A stretch of DNA of 64,000 nt from a virus. A program made the position numbers and the translations under genes. Under the pieces are notes generated by a model. It was not told where the DNA came from. It saw nothing but the letters and a program-made list of their open reading frames with translations, and searched no databases. Of this stretch, positions 11,201 through 21,295 are shown piece by piece. Numbering within the stretch: the stretch's first letter is position 1; every line of letters starts with the position of its first letter. The stretch is taken from IMG/VR virus record IMGVR_UViG_3300042319_002138, positions 124,001 to 188,000 of that record, one strand, 5' to 3'.

Positions 11201-12623
11201 TAATTACACGGCTAACCCAAATACATCGACAGTCCAAAAATTAGGTGAGTTATGTTGTACACAAAGTGTGGTAGGCCAACAAGTTGTGTGGGATGGTACT
11301 AATTGTGTATTAGCAAATCCTGTTAATATTAAATGTCCAGATATAACTAATATAGCAATTAGCCCAACTGGGGTTGTTTATTATGTCAATAATGGCACAA
11401 CACAACTATTATCCGCAGAATGTTGTACAAAAGACGTTGTTGGTAATGACGTAACAATATCAATTAATGGTGAGTGTGTTGTTAGTAATAGTCCTAGTAA
11501 CTGTACCTTTACTATATTACAAACTGGACTTGTTTCAGGAATATCGACACCAGATTGTTGTACAGAAAGTGTTGTAGGACAACCCGTTATATGGAATGGT
11601 AATTCTTGTAACTTAATACCAAACGACTTTTGTGTTATAATGAGTGTTAGTGACGAGAACATATCAAATCTTGAATGTTGTAAAGCTAAAGGTGGTTATA
11701 TTGGTTTAGATGCTTTTGGTAATCAAGTCTGTCTTGATTTAGCTGACACTTCTATAAGTGTTTCCACAACAAATTGCCCAACTACTTTTACATTTTTAGA
11801 TAATTTAGTTTTAATAGGTACAGATACTTTTATACAAACAGAAGTATTGGGTTCTGATGGTTCTCCTTTAGATGCCAATTGTTGTAAAAATTATACAACA
11901 ATTACTGGTGATTTAAATTATCATTATGATGTTAATACTAAAAAATGTGTTAAAACTGAAATTGCTGAATTTACTTCTTGTAGACATACTTTAATAGAAA
12001 CTTACATGTCCTTATTATACCCACAATATCATGTTGGTAGTAATTATGGTATTTACGGTTTAAATGAAAGAGTGTACGTCAAACTTAAGAAATTGATAAT
12101 AAATGGTTACGATTATTTATCGGGATATTCAAATTTACCGAGTACGGTATTAGACGCAAATTATTTACCACCTGATAAATGGAATTCAGTACTTTTCATA
12201 CAAAAAACATTAAATGATTTAAGTATAGATTTTTCTAAAGCACAACTACCTGGACAACCATTAAATTTATCTAATACACCTAACACACAAGGTACTTTAA
12301 CAAATATTTTTAATAATGGTTACGGATTCTATTTTATTGGTTTAAACAATTATTCATATAAAATTGAGTTGGAAGTCTACACAATATCTAACCCTAGTGA
12401 CGTAAAAACAATTTACTACTCATCAAGTTCATCAGGTATTGTTGTTAGTGACGTTGATATACAAGATGTCACACTAAAAACAGAGTGTGGTTACCAAGTC
12501 AAAAGAACAATAAATACTTCAAATGAATCATGTTATACTGTAGGTATGAACATAACGGCAGGAATAGATGTAGAACCATCACAATGTTATCCATATATTC
12601 TTGGTGGAAATACTTACTTATAA
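8289..12623 (+). CDS. Giant tail protein with P2-I-like segment and CC-repeat modules
   Basis: A 1444-residue protein. Residues about 1-520 resemble a baseplate/tail-tip protein; the stretch around WWLFKSKGHRKVLEFFLNLFG reads like phage tail protein I. From about residue 730 to 1230 it contains six or seven cysteine modules of roughly 45 residues, each with a CP...G-x-V/I part and then CC-x3-V-V-G-x-x-V-x-W-D/N-G-x-x-C. A poly-Gly patch lies near residue 856. The same modules occur in the next gene, so the two share a duplicated region. Probably a tail-tip or receptor-contacting protein with a disulphide-rich stalk; this is inference. Confidence 0.8.
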   Translation: MSKKVVPGSITEPYKKGQGDFSPNLVGQQFTNGVTLFTLGNFAITTNASASLSKVYNTGSFSDAYTLNDLNLTIDESQVLSNESLKISLNIDPNRLEGYVYFGSFFQFIKSNIEQILLKWKGSLYVDNLIDDDPERIPRNTVLNYNYDSISGTSTFKIPVSLIKNKFGLVFAQNPLFNINNYGDISDLNNSFLDYQVTNIFGDFYVLGFTGSTSLDNYVYLQVNGNPWPNLNGVGFGSFVYHVRPKEELINKYFFSRLNEFESNMLNRLITPQYTIAVNLPIRTESGTLFSSNRRLTWPTSDGYNLDNGSTEFTNYLNDWIDIGIQMDANKTDLIARRFVSDSIIEFDTEGDNTDVYGRKVNKLLRIYGREFDEVKKYIDGISISRIVTYDKKDNTADELVKVLASELGLDVLLSFFDNNLFNNTLPGNSGEEGYGNPYNVPFSGYSRNLSPKEMDFELWRRLVINAWWLFKSKGHRKVLEFFLNLFGIQKCVVSLDEYLYIAKDKLNADKVYTLLAEYFDQPVDDFISSLTAGEISYPIDQYGFPKVPADGDAFYYQMNGFWYNGGNLSEIGNNPHIGPYDYGKMYLDRFRCFVEDFQGTTTGTTTFITLDNLFKDFNNGDIEDGVSNYGGDYAQILNDNNQISSNATVVMAGGVGDVTYGHSGASLRITFSYGGSNCELTCPTDLIYYDNGIIFANDLTPVAVDLTNIYSLLNTNQQDLIVASQITEQCCSNIGGYYLPSSVSTITTICPTEGQISILPSGLVFGVENETCCTNIVVGTDVYWDGTRCILADINSNTVVDVFTADELFYDPIIQTNNTNFVCYWCPPTNVYCGTEYYDLLINSNKQLKVPSGTNGNGGGGGPINFGCTLGVGTTYNDTDGFSYIISSSSEPAPSGYQMCASFYTSQWTPILGTSPLLYEKGCCRGYRNNNNTGGGATGGAIGEVQLGPASLVYCPNISDIIINNNIVYYNYTANPNTSTVQKLGELCCTQSVVGQQVVWDGTNCVLANPVNIKCPDITNIAISPTGVVYYVNNGTTQLLSAECCTKDVVGNDVTISINGECVVSNSPSNCTFTILQTGLVSGISTPDCCTESVVGQPVIWNGNSCNLIPNDFCVIMSVSDENISNLECCKAKGGYIGLDAFGNQVCLDLADTSISVSTTNCPTTFTFLDNLVLIGTDTFIQTEVLGSDGSPLDANCCKNYTTITGDLNYHYDVNTKKCVKTEIAEFTSCRHTLIETYMSLLYPQYHVGSNYGIYGLNERVYVKLKKLIINGYDYLSGYSNLPSTVLDANYLPPDKWNSVLFIQKTLNDLSIDFSKAQLPGQPLNLSNTPNTQGTLTNIFNNGYGFYFIGLNNYSYKIELEVYTISNPSDVKTIYYSSSSSGIVVSDVDIQDVTLKTECGYQVKRTINTSNESCYTVGMNITAGIDVEPSQCYPYILGGNTYL

Positions 12624-12637
12624 AATATTTAAAATAA

Positions 12638-14950
12638 ATGGGACAAAATAATAATATAGCAATAGGTGGTGGAAAAGGAGGGGGAGGTGGAGGACCACTA
12701 ACACAATCCTGTACACTTACATACCAACCAGGGATAGGTAATGTAATCCCAGGACCACAAATTATTAACCAATTACCACCTTCTTATCAAAATCAAGGGT
12801 ACTCTACAACTACCGCAACTCTTAGAGTGTATGGTGGTACACAAGCTGTATCTGGAGATATTATGTGTACTTCATATAGTACCGCAGCACAATGGACGTA
12901 TGTGGTAGGTTCAGAAACTACAGCAGCAGGTCCTACTTATACAAAAGGTTGTTGTACAGCTAGATGGCTTCCTGGTGATAATAATGGAACGGGAGGTTCA
13001 ACAGGAGTTTCAGCAGGTGGTGCAATAGGAACATTACCATCTTTAGAAATTTCGAATGTTTGTCCAGATGCCACACAAATATACATAACTTTATCGGGTG
13101 ATATTTTTTACACCACAAACGGAAATCAAATACCGTTATCACAAGAATGTTGTAACAGGAATATTGTTGGTTCCGATGTTATATGGATTTCACAAGGTAA
13201 TACAGGTTTTTGTAAAGTATTAAAAAACTCATGTCCACCAAATATTGCTATTTCAATAAGTAAAGATACTGTTATTGGTGTAACTAGTCCTGATTGTTGT
13301 ACACCTGAAGTTACTGGTATACCTAATGTTTATTGGGATTCTACCCATAACTTATGTAAAATACCTTTAACAAATTATGGTTGTTTATATAGTGATTTTA
13401 CAACACAACCAGCCAATATACCTGACAGACCTAATGTAGAACAAGTTTTCGGTACAATTTCAAAAATTAATGAAAGTTTAAATGAGTCTTGTTGTACTAA
13501 AGAAATTGTTGGTTTTGATGTAGTTTGGAACCCAATCCTAGGAATCTGTGAAAAAAGTCCTGATTTAACTATTGGTGGGCCAGACTCCATCAACATCACT
13601 TTAAATAGTGAACCAATAAAACCCGATGGTTGTGATGATTTAGTTGTTTCAGCTAAAATATTTTTTACACAACCATCAGAAATTTGTTTTACTGAATTTT
13701 TAACTGCGTCGTTATTAACAAATAACCCGAATGTTGTAATTTCACAATTTGGGGTCTTTGATTCAAGTGTAGACGGTTTTAATACTTGGGTTGATTTAAG
13801 TGCTAGATTTACTGTTAATTCTGGTGAAACTTTTAATTTAATGTTAAATATCGGTGGTGGAATAATACCTTGCTGTGAATATGATGTTAGAGTAGATAAT
13901 ATTAGGATTGATTGTTATAAAGAAGAAGATAGATTATTTTTTGATACTAAAAAATGTGTTGGATTTGATTTAGTAAGAGTTATTGATAATAAAAGGTCTT
14001 GGGTATATAACCCAGGTTTAGAAAATATCGGGGAATCAACACAGGATAATTTAATAAGAGATAGGGGTCAGGTAGGGTTAATACAAGGTTATGGTTATGT
14101 GAATAGAACATTCGCACCTAGTGCTGATGCAGATATTCCGTGGAGATATACAGATTATTTTGAACAATCTAACATATTAGAACCACATAGTAATTCCGTT
14201 ATTATCAGTAAGGAAATGGAACTTACATTTAACATGTGTAGTGATTGTTGTGTTGAATATAGTAAATGCCCTGATGGGTATTCACTTGTAACAACTACAG
14301 GTGGGACTGAATATTGTACAAAAACTGAGACTTATTGTCCTAGTGGATATACTTTAAGTGCTGGAACTTGTTATAGTGGAGTCACTACTGCAAGTACGAT
14401 AGTAGAAACAGTAACAGCATCAACAGGTTCTTATTGTGTAAAAACAGCCACACTATTACAATTAGAAGAGTACAAAAAAGTTTTCCAAAGTTTTTGGGTT
14501 AGGATGATTGAACAATTTGTACCAGCAACCACAATATTTGTCTCAGGTGAAAAATGGTGTAATAATGATTCATTTATTTGCCCACAATTTGATGTGTGTG
14601 ATTTTGATTTTGAATATGTTGAATCTGAAATAACAGTTATTGAATATGGCACTAATTTTGTTCCATATACAGGATTCACACTTAATGGTGGGGATGTTGT
14701 AACTAGTAATGTTGATAGTACTGTTTTATCTGGTACTAGTTCGGGGACACCACACGATTCAACTAACGGACCTATAATTACTGATGGTACAGTAGTAATT
14801 TCAACAACACAAGACCCGACAGGGGGTGGTGGAATCGTGGTAGTAAATGTTGTTACATTAACACAACCACAATTAGAACCTTTACTTAAACAAAAACAAG
14901 AATATTATAATAACTTAATTAGAGGTGGAGTAAAAGAAGTATTTGTATAA
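12638..14950 (+). CDS. Tail protein sharing CC-repeat modules with its neighbour
   Basis: A 770-residue protein. It starts with a glycine-rich segment and then follows the same order as residues about 855-1010 of the preceding giant protein: Gly patch, C-T-L, G-C-C, G-G-A-I-G, then CC-x3-I/V-x-G modules near residues 170, 225 and 285. Further on it has a second Cys-rich patch (about 545-590, CPDGY...CPSGYTLSAGTC) and a C-terminal helical/coil region. The stop overlaps the next ATG (TAATG). Likely a fibre or tail-tip paralogue formed by partial duplication; function inferred. Confidence 0.8.
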   Translation: MGQNNNIAIGGGKGGGGGGPLTQSCTLTYQPGIGNVIPGPQIINQLPPSYQNQGYSTTTATLRVYGGTQAVSGDIMCTSYSTAAQWTYVVGSETTAAGPTYTKGCCTARWLPGDNNGTGGSTGVSAGGAIGTLPSLEISNVCPDATQIYITLSGDIFYTTNGNQIPLSQECCNRNIVGSDVIWISQGNTGFCKVLKNSCPPNIAISISKDTVIGVTSPDCCTPEVTGIPNVYWDSTHNLCKIPLTNYGCLYSDFTTQPANIPDRPNVEQVFGTISKINESLNESCCTKEIVGFDVVWNPILGICEKSPDLTIGGPDSINITLNSEPIKPDGCDDLVVSAKIFFTQPSEICFTEFLTASLLTNNPNVVISQFGVFDSSVDGFNTWVDLSARFTVNSGETFNLMLNIGGGIIPCCEYDVRVDNIRIDCYKEEDRLFFDTKKCVGFDLVRVIDNKRSWVYNPGLENIGESTQDNLIRDRGQVGLIQGYGYVNRTFAPSADADIPWRYTDYFEQSNILEPHSNSVIISKEMELTFNMCSDCCVEYSKCPDGYSLVTTTGGTEYCTKTETYCPSGYTLSAGTCYSGVTTASTIVETVTASTGSYCVKTATLLQLEEYKKVFQSFWVRMIEQFVPATTIFVSGEKWCNNDSFICPQFDVCDFDFEYVESEITVIEYGTNFVPYTGFTLNGGDVVTSNVDSTVLSGTSSGTPHDSTNGPIITDGTVVISTTQDPTGGGGIVVVNVVTLTQPQLEPLLKQKQEYYNNLIRGGVKEVFV

Positions 14951-16554
14951 TGTGTATATTATGTAAAAATAAAAAAACAGATATCCCTACAGTAAATTTA
15001 ACTTCTGTAGAACAAACTAATGTTGATAGGTCTTTGGGTTTATCTAACATTTACAATATTAGTAATAGTTTAGCTTTTTTAGAAGAAACTTTTTTAAATC
15101 CTTTATATAATTTAAGTGGAACAACTAAACCTACATCAGGATTTACAACAATAAACTGTAGTGGTTTTACTACGGGTAGTTCTTATTCTACGTCAGCTTG
15201 TACTGCCGTTTATAACTTATCTGATGTTGATGAAATAGACTTAGTATTCCAAATTACGGGTAATACACAGTATAGTGCATACACTGGTAATTTTTGTTAC
15301 CACACATTCCAATTAGCTAAATTACCCAAAAATCGTGATTACGTCACAAAAATAGATTCAACATATTCAAATTGTTTTGGTTATTCAACAATAACCGCTA
15401 ATACAATTTATGAAACTATAAATAAATCATCATTACCTGTTATTGATGCTGAATATATCATAAAAGATTATAATATATTCCAAACACAAAATCTTGTAGA
15501 TAATCTTAAGGTAAACACTTTTGATATGTCTACACAAACAAAAGAATCTTTATTTGATGATGGTTGGTATTTTGTAACAACAGTTAATCCTGATAAACCC
15601 ACAATTGGTCAAATCAATACTTTTGATATATTACAAAACGCTACCTTAATTACAGAAACCCCTAATTTGTTAGAAGGTTACACATCCGTGTTTAAAATTG
15701 GTGGATATGCTTTAAATAATAAATTTATTGTATTTGTTAATGGTATTTTATTGACAGAAAATTTAGATTGGGTTTATTTAAGTAATTTGGGTAATGGTTA
15801 TTTTGAAATCATTTCAGGTGAAATAGAACCAACAAAAGATGTAATCCAAGTTGTTTATTTAAACAATCCAGATGTAACTGTTGATAGTATTAATTTATAT
15901 GAAAATTATTTGAATATAGATGCGGGAATTGTTAATACTATAACAACTGGTATTACATCAGGGGTGACAAGTTTAACAGTAAATTACAACCCTGTAAAAA
16001 ACAGACAAGAAATATTATTAACAAAACTAAATAGAAGTGAGTCTAGTTTAATAATTGTAATTAACGGGGTTAAACTACAAGAAAATGTTGAGTACTTTCT
16101 TAGTTCTACGGACAACTCAAAATTAATAATAAACCCTTTAAATCAAATACAAATAAATGATGCTATATCTATTTTTTATTTTACAGATTTAGGTTCTAAG
16201 TATTTTGACTTAGGGTATTATAGAACATTAACACCAACTATTTTATGGGAAGCCCCACAATCATATTCTTCTATTAAGAGTGAGGATGGTAAATTCCTAA
16301 TACAAGTAACTACTTTTGATGATACCCAATTTTTAAATTTAGTACAATCCAAATTATATGGATTTGATAGATTACAATCCGAATATTCTACAACATTAGA
16401 CCAATTACCTACAAATGTAGGTGAAAAATTTTTACTTAGGATATGTTTTTTCAAAAATTACCATATATTATTTGATAATGTGGTAACAACTAGAAGTGTA
16501 AGTGATACAGTATCATTTAAAGTTAACATTGACTATGCTAAAAACAGTTATTAA
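14950..16554 (+). CDS. Putative tail/fibre structural protein
   Basis: A 534-residue protein starting in a TAATG overlap. The N-terminus has C-I-L-C, a possible metal or disulphide pair. Two related beta-rich units occur near residues 250-310 (VFVNGILLTENLDWVYL) and 365-425 (IIVINGVKLQENVEYFL), an internal duplication resembling phage fibre or neck beta-modules. No transmembrane segment. Structural role inferred from repeats and context. Confidence 0.75.
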   Translation: MCILCKNKKTDIPTVNLTSVEQTNVDRSLGLSNIYNISNSLAFLEETFLNPLYNLSGTTKPTSGFTTINCSGFTTGSSYSTSACTAVYNLSDVDEIDLVFQITGNTQYSAYTGNFCYHTFQLAKLPKNRDYVTKIDSTYSNCFGYSTITANTIYETINKSSLPVIDAEYIIKDYNIFQTQNLVDNLKVNTFDMSTQTKESLFDDGWYFVTTVNPDKPTIGQINTFDILQNATLITETPNLLEGYTSVFKIGGYALNNKFIVFVNGILLTENLDWVYLSNLGNGYFEIISGEIEPTKDVIQVVYLNNPDVTVDSINLYENYLNIDAGIVNTITTGITSGVTSLTVNYNPVKNRQEILLTKLNRSESSLIIVINGVKLQENVEYFLSSTDNSKLIINPLNQIQINDAISIFYFTDLGSKYFDLGYYRTLTPTILWEAPQSYSSIKSEDGKFLIQVTTFDDTQFLNLVQSKLYGFDRLQSEYSTTLDQLPTNVGEKFLLRICFFKNYHILFDNVVTTRSVSDTVSFKVNIDYAKNSY

Positions 16555-16556
16555 TA

Positions 16557-18989
16557 ATGGAGAATAAGAGTATAAGAATAAGAACAACACCTGGTGTAGA
16601 TAAAAATATTAGTTTTGAGTTAAAACAAGACTTTGATTTTATTGAAATCTTAAGTTTAAAAATAACACAACAAGATGTTTATGAATCTTTTTGTGCTGAT
16701 TATGGTGTTGTAGTTGGACGTGTAATATCTAATGAAGGTTTTGGTGTCCCGAATGCTAAGGTTTCTATATTTATACCTGTTACTAGCGAAGACCAAAAAA
16801 ATGATTTAATAAATACTTTATACCCTTATAAAACAGTAACTAGTGTTAATGGTGAGGGATATAGATATAATTTATTATTAGAACAGTCAACTTGTAGTCT
16901 TAATCAGGCCGTAGGAACTTTCCCAACAAAAGAAACGTTATTAAATAATGAAATTTATTTAGAAATATTTGATAAATATTATAGATATACAACAGTCACT
17001 AATGACGCAGGAGATTATATCATATTTGGGGTTCCACCTGGACAACAAACAATACACATGGATGTTGATATAAGTGACATAGGATTTTTAAGCCTTAGAC
17101 CTTATGATTTAAAATCACAAGGATTCACTGATTCTTTATTTGATGGTAAAAATTTTAAAAAATCTACTAACCTAGATAGTTTGGCACAAATTAAAACACA
17201 AAATAAAGGTGTTGAAGTTGTTCCTTTTTGGGGTGATGAGGAAAGATGTAATTTTGGGATTACTAGAGTTGATTTTAATATTGGTAACGATTTAGTTGCT
17301 AACGCTATTTTTATGGGTTCAATCTTTACCGATTCTGATAAGAATTATTTAAAGAAAAGTTGTAGAATTAAAAGATTTATGGGAGACCAAACACAGTTAA
17401 TTACCGCTTCAGGACAAGTAGATATTCTAAGATTAGAAGTTAATGATGATGGTGACCCCATAAACATATCAAGATTACCCTCGAAAGAAATTGATGAAAA
17501 CGGTGTTTATGTATTTACATTACCATTGTATTATGATAAGGTAGTAACAGATGAATTCGGTAATTTAGTTAAATCACCAGACCAAACCAAAGGTGTACCC
17601 ACTAAAGGTAAATATAGATTTAAATTAAAATTTAATGACAATTCAGCCACTTTTAAAGGTAGAAAAACTTTTAGAACAGCTAGTTTAATAACACCTAGTA
17701 CAAATAGTTCTGTTAGATTTACTGACGACATTGATAGTTATGCAATGATTAATGTTAATACAGATTTTCATACTTTTGAATGGAAACAAGTTTATACTAC
17801 AACACAATTTATAAGAAAGTTAAAGAAAAGGAAATCTGGTAGATTTGACTTTATTGGGTTAAAAAATTGTGGTGAATTTGTAATTACCCCAGTTTCGTTA
17901 AGTAATGAGGATGATGAGGATGATACACAATCTGAAGGTGGTAACAAAAACCTTGATGTCCCTTATAATGTTTTCATAAAAAGACCTTTTTCAGGCTTTT
18001 CTAAGAGAAAAAAAGTTAAAGCTTGTTTTTATGATGCATGGTTAAATGGTGGGTGTTACTTACCAAAATTTCAAGTAAGAACAAAAAATAATGGCGATTA
18101 TGATTGTTGTGGTTTTGGTCATAACGCTAATGTTGACCGTTACTTTATGGTGGAAGGGGATATCCAATACACCATAAACACCACACAATACCCAAATGTA
18201 CTAGCCACAAACCCGAATTCTTGGGCTAATGCTCAAGCAAATGGAACTGAAATGCCAGAAGGTACTAGATGTACATTCATTACACCAAAATCAATTCCAG
18301 GTGTATTAAATGGTGCTAACGACACAGAAGAATTTGTTTATTGTAAATGGGGTTCGGACACAAGAATTATGAATATTGGTTCTATGTTAATGTGTCAAGA
18401 AATATTGGATACGTTAAAAGATAGTTTATCTAATAATGTTGGTAGCGTTTTAAAACCTTTCTTTAAACCGACTGGTGCTAGATTTTGTATGACTACTAAT
18501 GTTGAAAATGGAATTAGAACACAAAATCTAATACCATTTTTATCACCAACAACTTACCTAGACCCCAATGATTTTTTTCCTTATCAGAATAATGATATGA
18601 ATAATTTACCCAATAATTTACCTGGTAAATGGGGTAAGAACCTTTCAATTTGGGCAACAGACGCTTTTTTAGATGCACAATACGCTGATAAAGAGTTAAA
18701 ACAAAATCACGGAGGTTGTTGGTTAAAATATTACTGTAGGATAGACTTCCAGCCAATATACGGTTCGGATGGTAACCCAGTAGTCTCACATTGTAACAAC
18801 ACAAGTCCAGTTATAGCACCAACAAGTGGGGGTTATTTAGATTTAACACTTAATAGATTGTTTGGTTGTCCCTACAATTGGAACGCTGACCTTTATTACG
18901 CTTCTCGTTACGATTTGGTATATTTTTACTTTGGTATAACGGCTGGTAGTACGGCATTGGATAAATTAAAAAAAGATTTTTTTGAATAA
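16557..18989 (+). CDS. Tail protein with carboxypeptidase-regulatory-like domain
   Basis: An 810-residue protein. Residues about 48-170 read as a CarboxypepD_reg / transthyretin-like beta fold (VVGRVISNEGFGVPNAKV, then NDAGDYIIFGVPPG), a type common in Bacteroidota surface proteins and phage baseplates. An acidic loop (NEDDEDDTQSE) lies near residue 450. The C-terminal third has scattered Cys and Trp residues. It starts two bases after the upstream stop. Likely a baseplate-periphery or host-contact protein; the domain call is by recognition, the role is inferred. Confidence 0.75.
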   Translation: MENKSIRIRTTPGVDKNISFELKQDFDFIEILSLKITQQDVYESFCADYGVVVGRVISNEGFGVPNAKVSIFIPVTSEDQKNDLINTLYPYKTVTSVNGEGYRYNLLLEQSTCSLNQAVGTFPTKETLLNNEIYLEIFDKYYRYTTVTNDAGDYIIFGVPPGQQTIHMDVDISDIGFLSLRPYDLKSQGFTDSLFDGKNFKKSTNLDSLAQIKTQNKGVEVVPFWGDEERCNFGITRVDFNIGNDLVANAIFMGSIFTDSDKNYLKKSCRIKRFMGDQTQLITASGQVDILRLEVNDDGDPINISRLPSKEIDENGVYVFTLPLYYDKVVTDEFGNLVKSPDQTKGVPTKGKYRFKLKFNDNSATFKGRKTFRTASLITPSTNSSVRFTDDIDSYAMINVNTDFHTFEWKQVYTTTQFIRKLKKRKSGRFDFIGLKNCGEFVITPVSLSNEDDEDDTQSEGGNKNLDVPYNVFIKRPFSGFSKRKKVKACFYDAWLNGGCYLPKFQVRTKNNGDYDCCGFGHNANVDRYFMVEGDIQYTINTTQYPNVLATNPNSWANAQANGTEMPEGTRCTFITPKSIPGVLNGANDTEEFVYCKWGSDTRIMNIGSMLMCQEILDTLKDSLSNNVGSVLKPFFKPTGARFCMTTNVENGIRTQNLIPFLSPTTYLDPNDFFPYQNNDMNNLPNNLPGKWGKNLSIWATDAFLDAQYADKELKQNHGGCWLKYYCRIDFQPIYGSDGNPVVSHCNNTSPVIAPTSGGYLDLTLNRLFGCPYNWNADLYYASRYDLVYFYFGITAGSTALDKLKKDFFE

Positions 18990-19002
18990 AATAATAATTT
19001 AA

Positions 19003-19017
19003 ATATTTATAAAAAAA
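19003..19017 (+). promoter_or_regulatory. Candidate phage late-promoter motif
   Basis: ATATTTATAAAAAAA starts 23 nt before the GTG at 19026, in one of the few gaps of the tail region. It matches a motif that recurs before many genes here and resembles the T4 late box TATAAATA. Confidence 0.5.
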
Positions 19018-19025
19018 CATAAGAA

Positions 19026-21062
19026 GTGAGTTATATAGATAAAAATTCAAATATTGTAGTAAGTGCAAGACTTACAGATAAAGGTAGAAATTTATTGGCT
19101 AACGGAGCGTTAACTTTTAACACCTTTAAATTAGGTGATTCAGAGATTGATTACACAACTTTGGGGCCAACATATGATATTACGTTAGAGAATATCTTAA
19201 GAGCCAAAGCCAATCAACCTGAGATGAAGACGGTTTTGTTACCAACATTAACAAGTTTACCTAACCAAGCGGCTTTAGGTCTAACACAAGTTACGGCATT
19301 AGAGTTGGTTACAATAACACAAGCACCTGAATTGGGTTTCTTTGAAATAACATCAGGTGGAACAGAATATAGTGCTTATACAACCACTAATTATGTTTTA
19401 CAGACTGATACGATTGTTCCTTTAAGTGGTTTAACAGGTTCAACAACCGTAATACCTGTCTTACAATCAGCAACTTATGGAACTAACACATATGAACCAT
19501 CTATTGGTGATTTTATGTTAGTTAAAATGAGTAATGATGAATTGAGTGTTACACAAAGAGATGCTGTTATCGACCAAAATATACCTGTACCTTACTTATG
19601 GTATAGGGTACAAAATAAAACTGGTTTATTATCAGCAAATACTTTAAACGTAACTTTAGATAGAAATTTTGCTTACTTCCCTGGTTATACAGGAACCAAT
19701 TATTGTTGGTCAGCATTTTACCCAACAGGAAATACTTTTAGTACTGACGGAATATATTCAGCAGGAACAGTATGGAACCAAAACAATGTATGGTCATATC
19801 CTATGGCAGGTATTGATGATGGTATTGGTACTTTTGAGAATTTTAATCTATACGGAAGTGAAAGTTATGTTGGTTCAAAAGAATATTTTGGATATACTTC
19901 TGAAATAACTAGTAATTGTGAAGATGAAAGGTCAATTGCTTTAGTTCACTACACTAACGTACAGACTTGTAACAACCAATCTGAAAGTGTTTACGGACAA
20001 AGACTTTATATCGATACAACAGTACCAGCATCACCGATACTTAATATGCCTACATTGATGTGGCATGGTAGAGTATTCTCAGGTTCGGGTACAGCAGATA
20101 TGATTGGTGAGACATTCTCAGGTACTGGTGTTGAAAAATACGTAACCTTTAGTGGTGTTTCTACTGAGGTTAGATATTATGATTTAGTTGATAGTAGTGG
20201 TATTAATTATGTTGGTAGGATTTTTCCTGACCAACAAGTTATGACAATAGACGACCAAGAATTAGTGGCAGCAATGTCATATAAATCTAATAGGAATTGG
20301 ACTTTACCAACTTTAGGATATGGTTTAGTTACGGCTACAGATGGTTTAATTGGCCAAACACAAGATTTATATGTATCATACATGTTGGCTAGTAGTTCTG
20401 GTTATACAACAGGTTTACACGCACAAAATTATACATGTGTTGTTTTAACTGAACAAGAATGTCCTGATAACGCTAAAAAAGACGTACAAATCACATTCCC
20501 GACTTCGGGACTACCGTACATGACGGTTAGTGGTGGAACTGGATTTGAAGCTGATAAATTATATTTAATCGCACAAAGAGTTTCTTCAGGTGAAAAACCT
20601 GTTTCTGATGGTTGGGTAATTATGGATTACACAAACCAAATTAATGGCCAAGTAGTTGGTGATACTATTAACCCGTTAAATTTAGAAAACACAACATTTA
20701 CAATTAATAAAAATATGTATTTGTCAGCATCTACACAATATATTGTGAACAACTATTTGACAGTACCAACAACAATACAACAAAATTTACTACAATTTGG
20801 TGACGAAAATTTCTTCTTCGGTAATGTTAGTTCCGCAGGTACAACAAGAAAATGGAGAACTAAATTTAATATTGTTGTACCACCTACCTTATTTAACTCA
20901 ACAACAAACCCAACGTGGTTTAATAGTGGCCAAAATGTCCACATTTCTGAAGTTGGTATTTATAGTACAGGTGGTGAATTAGTTGCTATTGGTAAACTAA
21001 ACCTACCGATAGAAAAAAATAACACAACAACGGTTATAATTGAAATAGCTTTTGATTTATAA
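19026..21062 (+). CDS. Tail/fibre protein with shared N-terminal domain
   Basis: A 678-residue protein starting at GTG (no ATG fits the N-terminal homology). Residues about 9-45 (ARLTDKGRNLLANG...FKLGDSEIDY) resemble the N-termini of the next two genes, L-T-x-x-G-x-x-x-L-x-x-G...F-x-x-F-x-x-x-D. The C-terminal 50 residues (EVGIYSTGGELVAIGK...) resemble the C-terminus of the gene at 22754. So it combines an attachment-like head and a beta tail module. Likely a tail fibre or baseplate appendage protein (inference). Confidence 0.75.
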   Translation: MSYIDKNSNIVVSARLTDKGRNLLANGALTFNTFKLGDSEIDYTTLGPTYDITLENILRAKANQPEMKTVLLPTLTSLPNQAALGLTQVTALELVTITQAPELGFFEITSGGTEYSAYTTTNYVLQTDTIVPLSGLTGSTTVIPVLQSATYGTNTYEPSIGDFMLVKMSNDELSVTQRDAVIDQNIPVPYLWYRVQNKTGLLSANTLNVTLDRNFAYFPGYTGTNYCWSAFYPTGNTFSTDGIYSAGTVWNQNNVWSYPMAGIDDGIGTFENFNLYGSESYVGSKEYFGYTSEITSNCEDERSIALVHYTNVQTCNNQSESVYGQRLYIDTTVPASPILNMPTLMWHGRVFSGSGTADMIGETFSGTGVEKYVTFSGVSTEVRYYDLVDSSGINYVGRIFPDQQVMTIDDQELVAAMSYKSNRNWTLPTLGYGLVTATDGLIGQTQDLYVSYMLASSSGYTTGLHAQNYTCVVLTEQECPDNAKKDVQITFPTSGLPYMTVSGGTGFEADKLYLIAQRVSSGEKPVSDGWVIMDYTNQINGQVVGDTINPLNLENTTFTINKNMYLSASTQYIVNNYLTVPTTIQQNLLQFGDENFFFGNVSSAGTTRKWRTKFNIVVPPTLFNSTTNPTWFNSGQNVHISEVGIYSTGGELVAIGKLNLPIEKNNTTTVIIEIAFDL

Positions 21063-21295
21063 TGGGATTTTTAGATAACAATATTGATGAAGTAAAATTA
21101 ATCTTAACTCCATATGGTAAAACAAAGTTTTTAACTAATGGGTTCAAAGATACGTTTAGATACTTTAGTTTTTCGGATGATACAGTAATATATCATTTAT
21201 GTGTTGAACCACAAGGTATTCTAGAAATAACGGGTAGTCATAAAAGTTCTACAACTAAAAGTGAACCAAGATATAAAGTAAAAATAAAAGAATAA
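21062..21295 (+). CDS. Small protein made only of the shared tail N-terminal domain
   Basis: A 77-residue protein in TAATG overlap at both ends. Residues about 8-45 (VKLILTPYGKTKFLTNGF...FRYFSFSDD) align with the N-termini of the flanking 678- and 381-residue proteins, so it appears to be a free-standing copy of that domain. It may be an adaptor or a remnant of duplication; I cannot tell which. Confidence 0.7.
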   Translation: MGFLDNNIDEVKLILTPYGKTKFLTNGFKDTFRYFSFSDDTVIYHLCVEPQGILEITGSHKSSTTKSEPRYKVKIKE

